64,000 nt of DNA from Lampropedia aestuarii (GCF_004803635.1 NZ_SSWX01000016.1:1-64000); one strand, 5' to 3'; shown: positions 9,589 to 18,560, numbered from the stretch's first letter. Notes: generated by a model not told the origin, from the letters alone. A program made the numbers and translations.

Positions 9589-9672
9589 AGGTCTGGATTT
9601 TTTGAGCTTGTCACAGGCAAAGTGGTGCATGGGCGGTGGCAGTTTTCATCGGCAGGGTCATTCCTTGGTGTC

Positions 9673-10482
9673 CTAGGCGTGGGCTGGGGCCTCACCAGGC
9701 CAGTAATGGCTGTCGGGCACAGCACGTGCGCCAAACAGCGCCTGGCCGACACGCACCACGCTCGCACCTTCTTCAATGGCGATTTCAAAATCACCGGACA
9801 TGCCCATTGACAGCTCATCCAGTGCAATGCCATCTGGCACGCTTTGGCGCAACTGCTCGCGCAGTGTGCGCAGCCGGATGAAGCACTGGCGCACACGCTC
9901 GGCTTCGCTAGAGAACATGGCCAAAGTCATCAGCCCCCGCACACGCAAGGCTGAGAATGCCGGCAGCGCTTGCATGAAAGCAGGCACATCGGCTGGCTCC
10001 AGGCCGTATTTGCTGGCTTCGCCCGAGGTATTGACTTGCACCAGTACATCCAAGGCTCTGCCTTCGGCTTGCAGTCTGCGCTCCAGAGCCTCGGCCACAC
10101 GCAGGCTGTCGAGCGCCTGAAACTCCGCCGCGCAGCGCGCGACCAGTTTGGCCTTGTTGGTTTGCAAATGGCCAATGACGGACCAGTGCAGGCCACTCAG
10201 GTCTTGCGAGGCTTCCCATTTGCGCAGCGCTTCTTGCGGTTTGTTCTCGCCAAGCATGCGCAATCCAGCAGCGTAGGCCAGGCGCACCACGGCGTCAGGC
10301 TGGGTCTTGCTGACCGGCAAGAGCCGCACCTGCGCAGGGTCTCGGCCCACCCGTATGCAGGCAGCCTGTATGCGGGCCTGGACAATGGCCAGGTTGCGGT
10401 GGATGTCTGCCACGCTGTGCACTTGGGCATAGCGCCCATGTTGGTCGTGGCGGGTGGCGGTGGTTTCAGGTGTGGGCATCAT
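9673..10482 (-). CDS. YggS/PLPBP-family pyridoxal-phosphate-binding protein (copy 1)
   Basis: A 269-residue member of the PLP homeostasis protein family, which binds PLP without known catalysis and balances B6 vitamers and amino-acid pools. The PLP lysine lies in LLPVSKTQPD. Other conserved elements are LGENKPQEALRKW, WSVIGHLQTNKAK, VLVQVNTSGEASKYGLEP, LMTLA and LSMGMSGDFEIAIEEGA. The ATG at 10482 overlaps the stop of the upstream benE-like gene as ATGA, which points to translational coupling and fixes the start. A second paralogue lies at 43.3 kb. This copy's pairing with a transporter and a MocR regulator suggests a specialised role. Confidence 0.88.
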   Translation of the reverse strand: MMPTPETTATRHDQHGRYAQVHSVADIHRNLAIVQARIQAACIRVGRDPAQVRLLPVSKTQPDAVVRLAYAAGLRMLGENKPQEALRKWEASQDLSGLHWSVIGHLQTNKAKLVARCAAEFQALDSLRVAEALERRLQAEGRALDVLVQVNTSGEASKYGLEPADVPAFMQALPAFSALRVRGLMTLAMFSSEAERVRQCFIRLRTLREQLRQSVPDGIALDELSMGMSGDFEIAIEEGASVVRVGQALFGARAVPDSHYWPGEAPAHA

Positions 10483-11726
10483 GGACTCTTGGTGTGGATG
10501 GCTGTTGGCAAAGGCGTCGCGGCAGCGGGTGCGGCTCGGGTCGGCCACTGGCCATTGAGCACCGCATACGCCAGCAGGCCAATCACCAGCCCCCAGAATG
10601 CGCCGCCAATGCCCAGCAGCGTGATATTGGCAGATGCTGCCAAAAAGGTCATCAGCGCGGCTTCGCGGGTTTTGGCATCGGCCATCGCGCTGGCCAGACT
10701 GCCACCGATGGTGCCTAGCAAGGCCAAACCGGCCAAGGTGGTGATGAAGTTCGCGGGCAGGGCCATGAATACCGCTGCCAGTGTCAAGCCAAATACGCCG
10801 ACCAGCACATAGAACAGACCAGCGGCAATGCCTGCGATCCAGCGTTTACTGGGGTCATCGTGCGCCTCAGGGCCGGTGCAGATTGCGGCTGTGATCGCCG
10901 CCACATTGAAGGCGTGCGAGCCAAATGGCGCCATCAACAAGGAGCCCAAGCCGGTCAGCGTGACAATCGGATTGGCGCTGACTGTGAAGCCGTCGTTGCG
11001 CAGCACCAGCATGCCTGGCATGTACTGGCCAGTCAGTGTGATGAGAAACAGTGGCAAGGCCACGCTGAGCAAGGCGTTCAGCGTGAACACCGGCATCGTG
11101 AACACAGGCGCGGCCAACTGCAATTGCAGCCCGGACAGGTCGGCACGGTCCTGCAGCAGCAATAGGCCCAGGCCCAGCACCAGAATGCCGACGACTGCAT
11201 AGCGTGGGCAGCAACGCTTGAAAATGGCATATGCGACGATCAGCAACCCGGTCAGCCAAGGATCGATGGCCATGCCGCCAAATGCACCAACGCCGAACTG
11301 CAGCAAAATACCTGCTAGCAAGCCTGCGGCAATGCCTGCCGGAATCAGGCGAATCAGGCGGTCAAACCAGCCCGACAAACCCAGCAGCACAAATGCGGCG
11401 GCAGAGACCAGGTAGGCACCTATCGCTTCTGCATACGGCGTTGTTGCCATCGCAGTGACTAGAAATGCAGCGGCCGGTGTCGACCAGGCGGTGATCACCG
11501 GTGCACGCGAGACCCAGCTGAGCACTATGCCACTGACCCCTACGCCAATCGAGATCGACCATACCCATGAGGCGGTCAGCTCTGGGCTCAGCCCGGCGAC
11601 CTTGGCGGCTTGAAACACCAGAATAAACGTGCCGCCGTAATTGACCAGCACGGAGATCAGACCGGCAACGACCGGGTGAGGCAGATCGCGCCAGCGAAGA
11701 GGGTTGGAAGAGGGGGCGGTTGGCAT
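10479..11726 (-). CDS. BenE-family benzoate/H+ symporter-like membrane transporter
   Basis: A 415-residue, very hydrophobic inner-membrane protein with about 11-12 predicted transmembrane segments. It matches the BenE family, whose best-studied members import benzoate with protons. Typical segments are GLISVLVNYGGTFILVFQAA near the start, SRAPVITAWSTPAAAFL, and GLGSLLMAPFGSHAFNVAAITAAIC. The ATG at 11726 starts the family-like N-terminus, and the longer frame would run into the divergent MocR promoter. No aromatic-degradation genes are nearby. Its coupling to yggS and divergence from a PLP-type regulator raise the possibility that its cargo is not benzoate. Confidence 0.82.
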   Translation of the reverse strand: MPTAPSSNPLRWRDLPHPVVAGLISVLVNYGGTFILVFQAAKVAGLSPELTASWVWSISIGVGVSGIVLSWVSRAPVITAWSTPAAAFLVTAMATTPYAEAIGAYLVSAAAFVLLGLSGWFDRLIRLIPAGIAAGLLAGILLQFGVGAFGGMAIDPWLTGLLIVAYAIFKRCCPRYAVVGILVLGLGLLLLQDRADLSGLQLQLAAPVFTMPVFTLNALLSVALPLFLITLTGQYMPGMLVLRNDGFTVSANPIVTLTGLGSLLMAPFGSHAFNVAAITAAICTGPEAHDDPSKRWIAGIAAGLFYVLVGVFGLTLAAVFMALPANFITTLAGLALLGTIGGSLASAMADAKTREAALMTFLAASANITLLGIGGAFWGLVIGLLAYAVLNGQWPTRAAPAAATPLPTAIHTKSP

Positions 11727-11807
11727 GGGGGGCGTGCTGGGTAGGAAAATACAAATACAAGCTTGTCTAAGGTGCAAGCGTTGCAAAGGCGTATTTATAT
11801 TTCTAAA

Positions 11808-13370
11808 ATGGCCGGATATTCCCTGCCATTTTTTCAATGGAGTGCAGACCAATTGTTCAAACATGCGCAATTAGAGACAGTCAAAGCCTGGATGGCCGAT
11901 CCTGCGCACGGCAGCATGCCACTGCACGCACGTGTGCAACGGGCGATTCGCCAATTGATCCTCGACGGTGTGTTGGAGGCGGGGCGGCCATTGCCGGCCA
12001 CGCGTGCGCTGGCGGCTTCGCTGGGAGTGTCGCGGGACACAGCCGAGTCAGCCTATGGCCAGCTGCATGCCGAAGGTTTTATTGAGCGGCGCGTGGGCAG
12101 TGGCAGCTTTGTGTCTGAGCGCACCCAGCGCTTGCCAGTGCGCAGCCACAGTAGGCGAGCCAGGAGCAGTGCCCCCCACCTGCGGCTGAGCCAACGCGGT
12201 ATGGCCATGTTTCAGGGCGGTGGTGTGCGTGATTTTTTCAAACCGCGTGCCTTCGCGCCCGGCGTGCCAGAAACACGCAACTTCCCTCTGCAGACCTGGG
12301 AGCGTTTGGAGCGCCAGGTGCTCAAGGAGTACGGCACCCAAGCACTATTGCACAGCCCACCCCAAGGCATGGAGCCGCTGCGCCGTGCCATTGCCGACTA
12401 CGTCAATTTGGAGCGCGGTGCATGCGCCAGTCCGGAGCGGGTGCTGGTACTGACCAGCTCCCAGCAGGCGCTGACTCTGTGCGCCAGCGTTCTGTTCGAT
12501 GCGGGCGAGCGTATTTTTATTGAGGACCCGGTCTACCACGGTGCACGCAAAGCCTTTGATGCCGCCGGTTTGGAGTGCATGCCCGTGCCTCTGGATGCGG
12601 ATGGGCTGCAGGTCGAGCAGTTGCTGGCGGCCACCCAGGCAATGGCCAGCGCAAACGGTCCAGCAGGCCAGGTACCAAGGGCGGTTTTTCTGACCCCTTC
12701 GCACCAGTTTCCATCGGGTGCAACGCTCAGCCTGGATCGGCGCCTGGCTGTGATTGAATGGGCCCGGCAGCAGCAAGGCTGGATCATTGAAGACGATTAC
12801 GACAGCGAGTTCCACTACGCAGGCAAGCCGACTGCTTGCGTGCAAGGGCTGGATGCGCATGGGCGCACGATTTACATTGGCACGTTTACCAAATCCGTAT
12901 TTCCTGGCTTGCGCATTGGCTATATGGTGCTGCCCGAAGCCTTGGTCGCGCCAATGACGGTGGCGCGCACCTTGCTCGACGGCCACAGTGCGCCTATCCC
13001 GCAGCTGACCCTCGCGCGTTTCATCGACGCTGGCCATTTTGGCGCCCATGTGCGCACCATGCGTGCCGTCTATGCCGAGCGCCGCGATGTGCTGGCACGG
13101 CTGCTGCGTGCGCATTTGGCCGAATTTGTTGAGCCGCAGGTGCCTGCCGGTGGTATGCAAATGCCTTGCGTGCTGATTCGTGATATTGCAGAAACTGCGG
13201 CTGTGCAAGCCGCACAGCGTGCGGGCATTGACCTGTTGGGATTGACTGGTTTGTACGCGTCAAGTCGGCATCAGGCTGGCTTTTTGATGGGCTTTGCTGC
13301 CCATGCACCGCATGAGCTCGAAGCCGGGGTCATGCAATTGGCCAAGGTGCTGCGTGGCTTGTGCCGCTGA
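11808..13370 (+). CDS. MocR/PdxR-type GntR regulator with aminotransferase domain
   Basis: A 520-residue protein. A GntR winged helix-turn-helix covers roughly residues 35-105 (VQRAIRQLILDGVLEAGRPLPATRALAA), a linker follows, and a full fold-type I aminotransferase-like domain covers roughly residues 150-515. The PLP-binding lysine lies in GTFTKSVFPGLRIGY and the PLP-ring aspartate in IIEDDYDSEF. MocR regulators use PLP or its amino-acid adducts as effector. The ATG at 11808 is preferred over a TTG at 11763. It diverges from the benE-yggS pair across 81 bases and is the likely regulator of that pair. Since YggS also binds PLP, control by vitamin B6 status is a plausible inference. Confidence 0.88.
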   Translation: MAGYSLPFFQWSADQLFKHAQLETVKAWMADPAHGSMPLHARVQRAIRQLILDGVLEAGRPLPATRALAASLGVSRDTAESAYGQLHAEGFIERRVGSGSFVSERTQRLPVRSHSRRARSSAPHLRLSQRGMAMFQGGGVRDFFKPRAFAPGVPETRNFPLQTWERLERQVLKEYGTQALLHSPPQGMEPLRRAIADYVNLERGACASPERVLVLTSSQQALTLCASVLFDAGERIFIEDPVYHGARKAFDAAGLECMPVPLDADGLQVEQLLAATQAMASANGPAGQVPRAVFLTPSHQFPSGATLSLDRRLAVIEWARQQQGWIIEDDYDSEFHYAGKPTACVQGLDAHGRTIYIGTFTKSVFPGLRIGYMVLPEALVAPMTVARTLLDGHSAPIPQLTLARFIDAGHFGAHVRTMRAVYAERRDVLARLLRAHLAEFVEPQVPAGGMQMPCVLIRDIAETAAVQAAQRAGIDLLGLTGLYASSRHQAGFLMGFAAHAPHELEAGVMQLAKVLRGLCR

Positions 13371-13514
13371 TCAGGGCAAGGGCTTGCTCCTGCACTGGCG
13401 GATGCAGAAACAAACGAGTCAGTGGCATCTTCACAGCAGCGCCACACCATCAGTGGCCCAAGGAGCACCTGGCAGTGAACCCCTTACTTGCACATCAACC
13501 GCCAACCCTTGTCT

Positions 13515-14759
13515 CTAGCTTGCCATCCCCATAGTCCATCCCATCACACCAGCGAGCAAAACCACCAACGCAGGAGGCACCCGCCCCACGGTCAACAAGC
13601 CAAAACACAACAATGCCAGCCCAAAGTCTGTTTTGTTGAGGATCGCACTGGTCCACAGCGGGTCATACAAAGCAGCCCCCAAAATGCCGACCACACCGGC
13701 ATTGATACCGGCCATGGCAGTTTGGATGCTTGCACGGTGGCGCAAGTCTTCCCAAAACGGCAGGGCGCCAATGAGTATCAAAAAAGCTGGCAAGAAAATC
13801 ACGGCCAGCAGCACCAAACCGCCAGCCCAGCCATGCAGTGCACCGTTGCTGATGGCCCCCAGAAAGGCTGAAAACGTGAACAATGGGCCTGGTACGGCCT
13901 GGGCTGCGCCATAGCCAGCCAAGAAGTCGGCATTGCTGACCAGGCCATTGGGCACCACCGCCGATTGCAGCAGTGGCAAGACCACATGGCCACCGCCGAA
14001 AACGAGCGCGCCAGCGCGGTAAACCCCTTCTAGCAACGCCAGCGTTGATGAGCCGGTGATCGCCGCCCACAATGGCAAGCCAATGAGCAGGGTGACAAAG
14101 GCAATGAGTGCAGCCATGCCCAGCCTGCGCGATACTGGGTAGTTGTGTGCCTGGCTGCGGCTGTTTTGTGTGGGTTGTAAGCACCACCACCCAAGCAAAC
14201 CCGCAATGGCGATGGCTGTCACCTGTCCGATTGCCAAGGGCAAGACCAGCGTGAGCAGTGCGGCAAGAAAACCCAGCGCAGCACGTGGCCGATCCGGGCA
14301 CAAGGATTTGACCATACCCCATACCGCTTGCGCAACGATGGCCACGGCCACGATCTTGAGTCCATGGACCCAACCAGCCTGGGCCAGATGCTGGTATTGG
14401 GTGATGCTCAGGGCCAGCAAGATCAGCGCGATCGCCGATGGCAGGGTAAAGCCAGCCCATGCCGCCAGCAGACCAGGCCAGCCGGCGCGGCCGAGCCCCA
14501 GCGCCATGCCGACCTGGCTGCTGGCTGGGCCTGGCAGAAATTGGCATAAAGCCACCAGATCGGAGTAGCTGCGGTCATCCAGCCAGCGGCGGCGCTCAAC
14601 AAACTCCGTGCGAAAGTATCCTAAATGGGCGATGGGGCCGCCAAACGATGTCAGGCCCAGTTTGAGAAAGGCGCCAAAGACTTCGCGCGCTGTTCCCTGT
14701 GTGGCCACTGGTTGTTGCGGCATGTTGTTGTTGTTGTTGTTGTTGTTTGGGGGTGTCAT
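13515..14759 (-). CDS. chrA: Chromate transporter (long-chain CHR family)
   Basis: A 414-residue inner-membrane protein with two tandem CHR domains, the architecture of ChrA, which exports chromate. The first domain has LKLGLTSFGGPIAHLGYF and CQFLPGPASSQVGMALGLG. The second repeats the pattern with FGGGHVVLPLLQS and AVPGPLFTFSAFLGA. About 10-12 transmembrane segments are predicted. The ATG overlaps the stop of the upstream padR-like gene (ATGA), suggesting coupling. Residues 5-12 are eight consecutive asparagines encoded by a pure AAC repeat. An alternative start (MPQQPV, residue 13) would leave that repeat in the leader. Substrates other than chromate are possible in this family. Confidence 0.88.
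   Translation of the reverse strand: MTPPNNNNNNNNMPQQPVATQGTAREVFGAFLKLGLTSFGGPIAHLGYFRTEFVERRRWLDDRSYSDLVALCQFLPGPASSQVGMALGLGRAGWPGLLAAWAGFTLPSAIALILLALSITQYQHLAQAGWVHGLKIVAVAIVAQAVWGMVKSLCPDRPRAALGFLAALLTLVLPLAIGQVTAIAIAGLLGWWCLQPTQNSRSQAHNYPVSRRLGMAALIAFVTLLIGLPLWAAITGSSTLALLEGVYRAGALVFGGGHVVLPLLQSAVVPNGLVSNADFLAGYGAAQAVPGPLFTFSAFLGAISNGALHGWAGGLVLLAVIFLPAFLILIGALPFWEDLRHRASIQTAMAGINAGVVGILGAALYDPLWTSAILNKTDFGLALLCFGLLTVGRVPPALVVLLAGVMGWTMGMAS
14724..14747 (-). repeat. Trinucleotide microsatellite (AAC)8 within the chrA start region
   Basis: Eight perfect AAC codons (GTT on the plus strand) encode poly-asparagine at residues 5-12 of the chromate transporter. Changes in copy number would keep the frame but change the distance between the padR overlap and the membrane domain. 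Confidence 0.9.
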
Positions 14760-15070
14760 TTTGGCATCGCCTCACCTATGAACTCTCGAATGCGCTCCTT
14801 GGCCAAGGCCAGGCCTTCACGGCCTTTGGCCGTGATCGTATAGAGCTTGCGAGTAACACGCCCCTGCCGCTGCTGCTGCGAGACAAGATAACCATCGCGC
14901 TCCATCTTGTGGAGCATTGGATACAGCGTTCCCGGTGAGAGGCAATAGCCATGGTGCGCTAGCTCCTTGATCATCCATTGCCCGTATATTGCATGCTCAC
15001 CTGCATGGTGGAGTACGTGCAGGCGGATAAAGCCTGCTAGTAGATCATGGTGTTCTAGTGTGTTTGGCAT
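14756..15070 (-). CDS. PadR-family transcriptional regulator
   Basis: A 104-residue protein made almost entirely of the PadR winged helix-turn-helix: HHDLLAGFIRLHVLHHAGE, the recognition region YGQWMIKELAHHGYCLSPGTLYPMLHKMERDGYL, and a wing with TRKLYTITAKGREGL. The ATG at 15070 fits the family start. The reading frame continues upstream without recognisable content. Its stop overlaps the start of chrA by four bases, so it is almost certainly co-transcribed with the transporter and probably regulates it. Two overlapping palindromes just upstream are candidate autoregulatory operators. The inducer is unknown. Confidence 0.87.
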   Translation of the reverse strand: MPNTLEHHDLLAGFIRLHVLHHAGEHAIYGQWMIKELAHHGYCLSPGTLYPMLHKMERDGYLVSQQQRQGRVTRKLYTITAKGREGLALAKERIREFIGEAMPK

Positions 15071-15084
15071 TGCATATTTTTTGC

Positions 15085-15112
15085 TATCGAATTTCGATAT
15101 CGAAATCCGATA
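15085..15112. promoter_or_regulatory. Double palindrome upstream of padR-chrA
   Basis: TATCGAATTTCGATA (15085-15099) is a perfect 7-1-7 inverted repeat. It overlaps by two bases a second, imperfect copy (15098-15112) with one mismatched pair. It lies 14 bases before the padR ATG and is a candidate operator for autoregulation by the PadR protein. Confidence 0.5.
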
Positions 15113-15546
15113 ATACCACGGTGCACGCACGCACAATGGCGGTTGTGATGGCTTGCTTGCGGTATTGGGCCAGTTATGTTGGCGCAGGTGCGGCAGCCGC
15201 TGTTGATCGGCGGGGTTGAGACGCCGTACAAAGAACTGCGTGGAGGGGGTGTGCAGGCTCTTGGTCTGTCCATGCCCGTGGCCCGTGGGCGGCGTTGCTG
15301 CAAAAGGCCACGACCAAGACCCCGCTGGTGCGGCCAGTGCAAAGAATGCAATGGCTGGCGTTTGCAACTGGCGGCAAGGCGGTGAGCCAAGCGCATTTTT
15401 AACTGCTATTGCAGTTTTGGATCAGCCATAAAAAATCGTGCAAAGGCGTTCTGACAGAACTCCTGTTGCACGACGGTGGAGATGTTGGTTGAGTACCGCA
15501 GGCATGGCGTGGGCGCACCAAGCCTGCTACTTCTTCCTGCTACCTC
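15113..15546. other. Gene-poor stretch between cydX and padR
   Basis: About 430 bases with only short reading frames of no recognisable content, including the upstream continuation of the padR frame (rich in Pro, His and Arg). I see no RNA gene, repeat or convincing terminator. Confidence 0.5.
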
Positions 15547-15660
15547 TTATTTGCGCGGATGACGCTTTAAATCCTCTTCCGTCATCTCATACCACATCGC
15601 ATTCAATACCGCGAACAGTGCTGCCACTGGCAGGCCCAATAACCAAGCGAAATACCACAT
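15547..15660 (-). CDS. cydX: Cytochrome bd oxidase small subunit CydX
   Basis: A 37-residue single-pass membrane protein starting MWYFAWLLGLPVAALFAVL and ending in a charged EEDLKRHPRK tail. This matches the CydX family, which stabilises the haem groups of the CydAB quinol oxidase. The N-terminal MWYFAW and the conserved NAMWYE after the helix are the hallmark. It is too short for routine gene calling. It lies 34 bases downstream of cydB in the same orientation and is the last gene of the cydDCABX operon. Confidence 0.92.
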   Translation of the reverse strand: MWYFAWLLGLPVAALFAVLNAMWYEMTEEDLKRHPRK

Positions 15661-15694
15661 AGATCAAATCCTTTCTTGTGAAGTGCAGCAGCGC

Positions 15695-16852
15695 TTAGTA
15701 AGCGTGGCCACGGCCTTCTTTGATTTCTTCGGTTGTGACTTTGCCGCGCATCACCGAGTACACCCAGCTGGTATAGGCCAAGATAATGGGCAGGAAGATG
15801 ATGGCGCAGACCAGCATGATGAACAAGATCATGTGGCTGGACGAGGCATCCCAAACGGTCAGGCTGGCTTTGGGCTGCACGGACGAAGGCAGGATGAACG
15901 GGAACATCGACACGCCCACGCTCAAGATCATGCCGGCAATGCCCACACCATTGGCCAGCAAGGTGAAGATTTCTTTGCGTTTGGCAAAGCCCCATGCTGC
16001 AGCCAATGAGCCCAGTACGGCAATTGCAGGCACCAGCCACAGCACGGGCGCTGCGGCGTAGTTGGCAAACCACATTTGGGCCACACCGCCTTCTGCGCTT
16101 TTCATCAGCGGGTTCGAGGGGCCAGTTGTGATGATGGCGCTGGTGTAGCGGTAGCCGTTGACAAAGAAGTACATCAGCACGCCGGCGGCAATGTAGAGCA
16201 CGGGCGTCAGCAAGGCGGCAATCTGACCGGCTTTGCGGCTGCGTGCTTGCACGTCGTCAACGGTTTTGAGCTGCAACCAGGCCGCGCCATGCGCAACCAG
16301 CATCGATACAGACACCAGGCCGCACAGCAGGGCAAACGGGTTCAGCAGGCCAAAGAAGGTGCCGTCGTAGTGGATTTGCATGTCGGGCTCCAGGCGGAAA
16401 GGCACGCCTTGCAACACGTTGCCCATTGCCACGCCAAAGATCAGCGCTGGCACAAATCCACCGATGAACAGGCACCAGTCCCAGGTATTACGCCAGGTTG
16501 GGTTTTCGATCTTGCTGCGGTATTTGAAGCCCACGGGACGCAGGATCAGCGCGAACAAAATCGCAAACATCGCCAGGTAAAAGCCTGAGAATGAGACGGC
16601 GTAGAGCTGGGGCCAGGCAGCAAAAATAGCGCCACCGCCCAGAATCAGCCAGACCTGGTTGCCTTCCCAGATCGGACCAATGGTGTTGAGCACCACACGG
16701 CGTTCTGCATCGGTGCGGGCCACGTAAGTGCCCAAGGCGCCAACGCCCAAGTCAAAGCCATCGGTGACGGCAAAGCCGATCAGCAAGATGCCCAGCAGTA
16801 GCCACCAAATGACGCGCAACACGTCGTAGCTGATGAGTTCATGAAGAATCAT
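15695..16852 (-). CDS. cydB: Cytochrome bd ubiquinol oxidase subunit II
   Basis: A 385-residue inner-membrane subunit of the bd-type quinol oxidase, which reduces O2 to water at low oxygen tension without pumping protons. The start region has IWWLLLGILLIGFAVTDGFDLGVG, including the FDLG motif typical of CydB. GPIWEGNQVWLILGGGAIFAAWP and about eight transmembrane helices follow. The length matches the family. It starts 29 bases after cydA, with cydX directly downstream. Confidence 0.96.
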   Translation of the reverse strand: MILHELISYDVLRVIWWLLLGILLIGFAVTDGFDLGVGALGTYVARTDAERRVVLNTIGPIWEGNQVWLILGGGAIFAAWPQLYAVSFSGFYLAMFAILFALILRPVGFKYRSKIENPTWRNTWDWCLFIGGFVPALIFGVAMGNVLQGVPFRLEPDMQIHYDGTFFGLLNPFALLCGLVSVSMLVAHGAAWLQLKTVDDVQARSRKAGQIAALLTPVLYIAAGVLMYFFVNGYRYTSAIITTGPSNPLMKSAEGGVAQMWFANYAAAPVLWLVPAIAVLGSLAAAWGFAKRKEIFTLLANGVGIAGMILSVGVSMFPFILPSSVQPKASLTVWDASSSHMILFIMLVCAIIFLPIILAYTSWVYSVMRGKVTTEEIKEGRGHAY

Positions 16853-16881
16853 GGTGTGTTTCTCCGTTTCGTTAATGGGGG

Positions 16882-18471
16882 TCAGGCGGACAAGGTGCGT
16901 GGCGGGTAGGCATAGGGCGAGGTTTCGTTCGCCTCAATGTCTTGCGCATCGAGTTGTGGGCCTTTGCGGATGGCTTTGAGCATCAGCTTCATCTCCACGA
17001 TCAGCAGCACGGTGTAGATCGCGACAAAGCCCAGCAAGGTGGTCAAAACGGTTGAAGCACTGAGGTTGGAGACTGCCACTGCAACCGGCAGCACGCCTTC
17101 AATCGCCCATGGCTGGCGGCCAAATTCGGCCACGAACCAGCCGCATTCAGCGGCAATCCACGGCAATGGAATGCTCCAGACGGCGACTTTGAGCAGCCAA
17201 GGATGGGCATCCAAGCGGTGCTTGGCCGACAGCCAGAAGAACGTGGCAGTCAACAGGATGAAGAAGAAGCCCAGGCCGACCATGATGCGGAAGGTCCAGA
17301 ACAAAGGTGCAACCTGTGGCACGGTGTCCCATGCAGCTTTGCTGATTTGCTCTTCAGTGGCTTGGCGTGGGTCATCGACATAGCGTTTGAGCAGCAAGGC
17401 GTAGCCCAGATCGGCGCTATTGGCTTCAAAGCGGGCTTTGACGTCGGCAGGAATGGTGTTGTAGCCGTAGGTGCGCACTTCTTCCAGCGCATCATAGGCC
17501 AGGATACCACTGCGGATACGACCGTCAGCTTGCTTGACCAATTCGTCAATACCCGGAATGACGGTGTCTAAGCTGCGTGTGCCAATCAGACCCATGACCC
17601 ATGGAATGTGCACGGCGTAATGGGTTTCTCTGGCCTCCTGGTCAGGAAAGCCGATCGCGGTAAACGAGGCTGGGGCCGGCTGGGTTTCCCACATCGCCTC
17701 GACAGCAGCCAGTTTCATGCTTTGGTGCTCGCCAGACAGGTAGCCCGATTCATCGCCCAGCACAACCACTGATAGCGAGGCTGCCAAACCGAACGAGGCG
17801 GCCACGGTCATCGAGCGCTTGGCCAGATCGATATGGCGGCCTTTGAGCAAATACCAGGACGAGACGCCCAATACAAAAATGGCCGCAATCGTGTAGCCGG
17901 CAGAAACCGTGTGCACAAACTTGGCTTGCGCTACGGAGTTGAACAGCACGTCGGCAAAGCTGGTGACTTCCATGCGCATGGTTTGGGGGTTCAATGCCGC
18001 GCCGGTCGGGTTTTGCATCCAGCCGTTGGCAATCAGAATCCACAAGGCCGAGAAGTTCGTGCCCAGCGCCATGAACCAGGTCACCAGCAAGTGCTTGACG
18101 CTGGAGAGGCGCTCCCAGCCAAAGAAGAACAGGCCCACCAGGGTCGCTTCCAGGAAGAAGGCCATCAGGCCTTCAATGGCCAGCGGTGCACCAAAAATAT
18201 CGCCCACATAGTGGCTGTAGTAGCTCCAGTTCATGCCGAACTGGAACTCCATCACAATACCTGTGGAGACACCAAGCGCAAAGTTGATACCAAAAAGAAT
18301 GCCCCAGAACTTCGTCATTTGTCGCCAAATCGGGCGTTTGGTCATGACGTAAACCGTCTCCATGATGGCCAAGATGATCGACAGGCCAATCGTGAGCGGA
18401 ACGAATAGGAAGTGGTAGAGCGCGGTCGCTGCAAACTGCAGCCGCGATAAGGCAACAATGTCTAGTTCCAT
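16882..18471 (-). CDS. cydA: Cytochrome bd ubiquinol oxidase subunit I
   Basis: A 529-residue quinol-oxidising subunit carrying haems b558, b595 and d. The ATG at 18471 gives MELDIVALSRLQFAATALYH, so the axial histidine of b595/d falls at residue 20. The second haem histidine lies in AKFVHTVSAGYT. The GRQPW signature appears as EFGRQPWAIEGVLP. Length and the loop containing QATEEQISKAAWDTVPQ indicate the long Q-loop type, as in E. coli. The longer upstream reading frame is rejected because the family N-terminus begins at this ATG. Confidence 0.96.
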   Translation of the reverse strand: MELDIVALSRLQFAATALYHFLFVPLTIGLSIILAIMETVYVMTKRPIWRQMTKFWGILFGINFALGVSTGIVMEFQFGMNWSYYSHYVGDIFGAPLAIEGLMAFFLEATLVGLFFFGWERLSSVKHLLVTWFMALGTNFSALWILIANGWMQNPTGAALNPQTMRMEVTSFADVLFNSVAQAKFVHTVSAGYTIAAIFVLGVSSWYLLKGRHIDLAKRSMTVAASFGLAASLSVVVLGDESGYLSGEHQSMKLAAVEAMWETQPAPASFTAIGFPDQEARETHYAVHIPWVMGLIGTRSLDTVIPGIDELVKQADGRIRSGILAYDALEEVRTYGYNTIPADVKARFEANSADLGYALLLKRYVDDPRQATEEQISKAAWDTVPQVAPLFWTFRIMVGLGFFFILLTATFFWLSAKHRLDAHPWLLKVAVWSIPLPWIAAECGWFVAEFGRQPWAIEGVLPVAVAVSNLSASTVLTTLLGFVAIYTVLLIVEMKLMLKAIRKGPQLDAQDIEANETSPYAYPPRTLSA

Positions 18472-18560
18472 GGGGAGACCTTTCAAAGCGATGGAGCGAA
18501 ACGAAAATTTATGATTTATCAGGCAAACACACAACAATCACAACCATTCAGCAGACTTGC

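Noticed and set aside
15071-15367. An upstream extension of the PadR reading frame (about 99 extra codons)
   Set aside because: It passes through the palindromic operator region and has no recognisable content; the family begins at the ATG at 15070.
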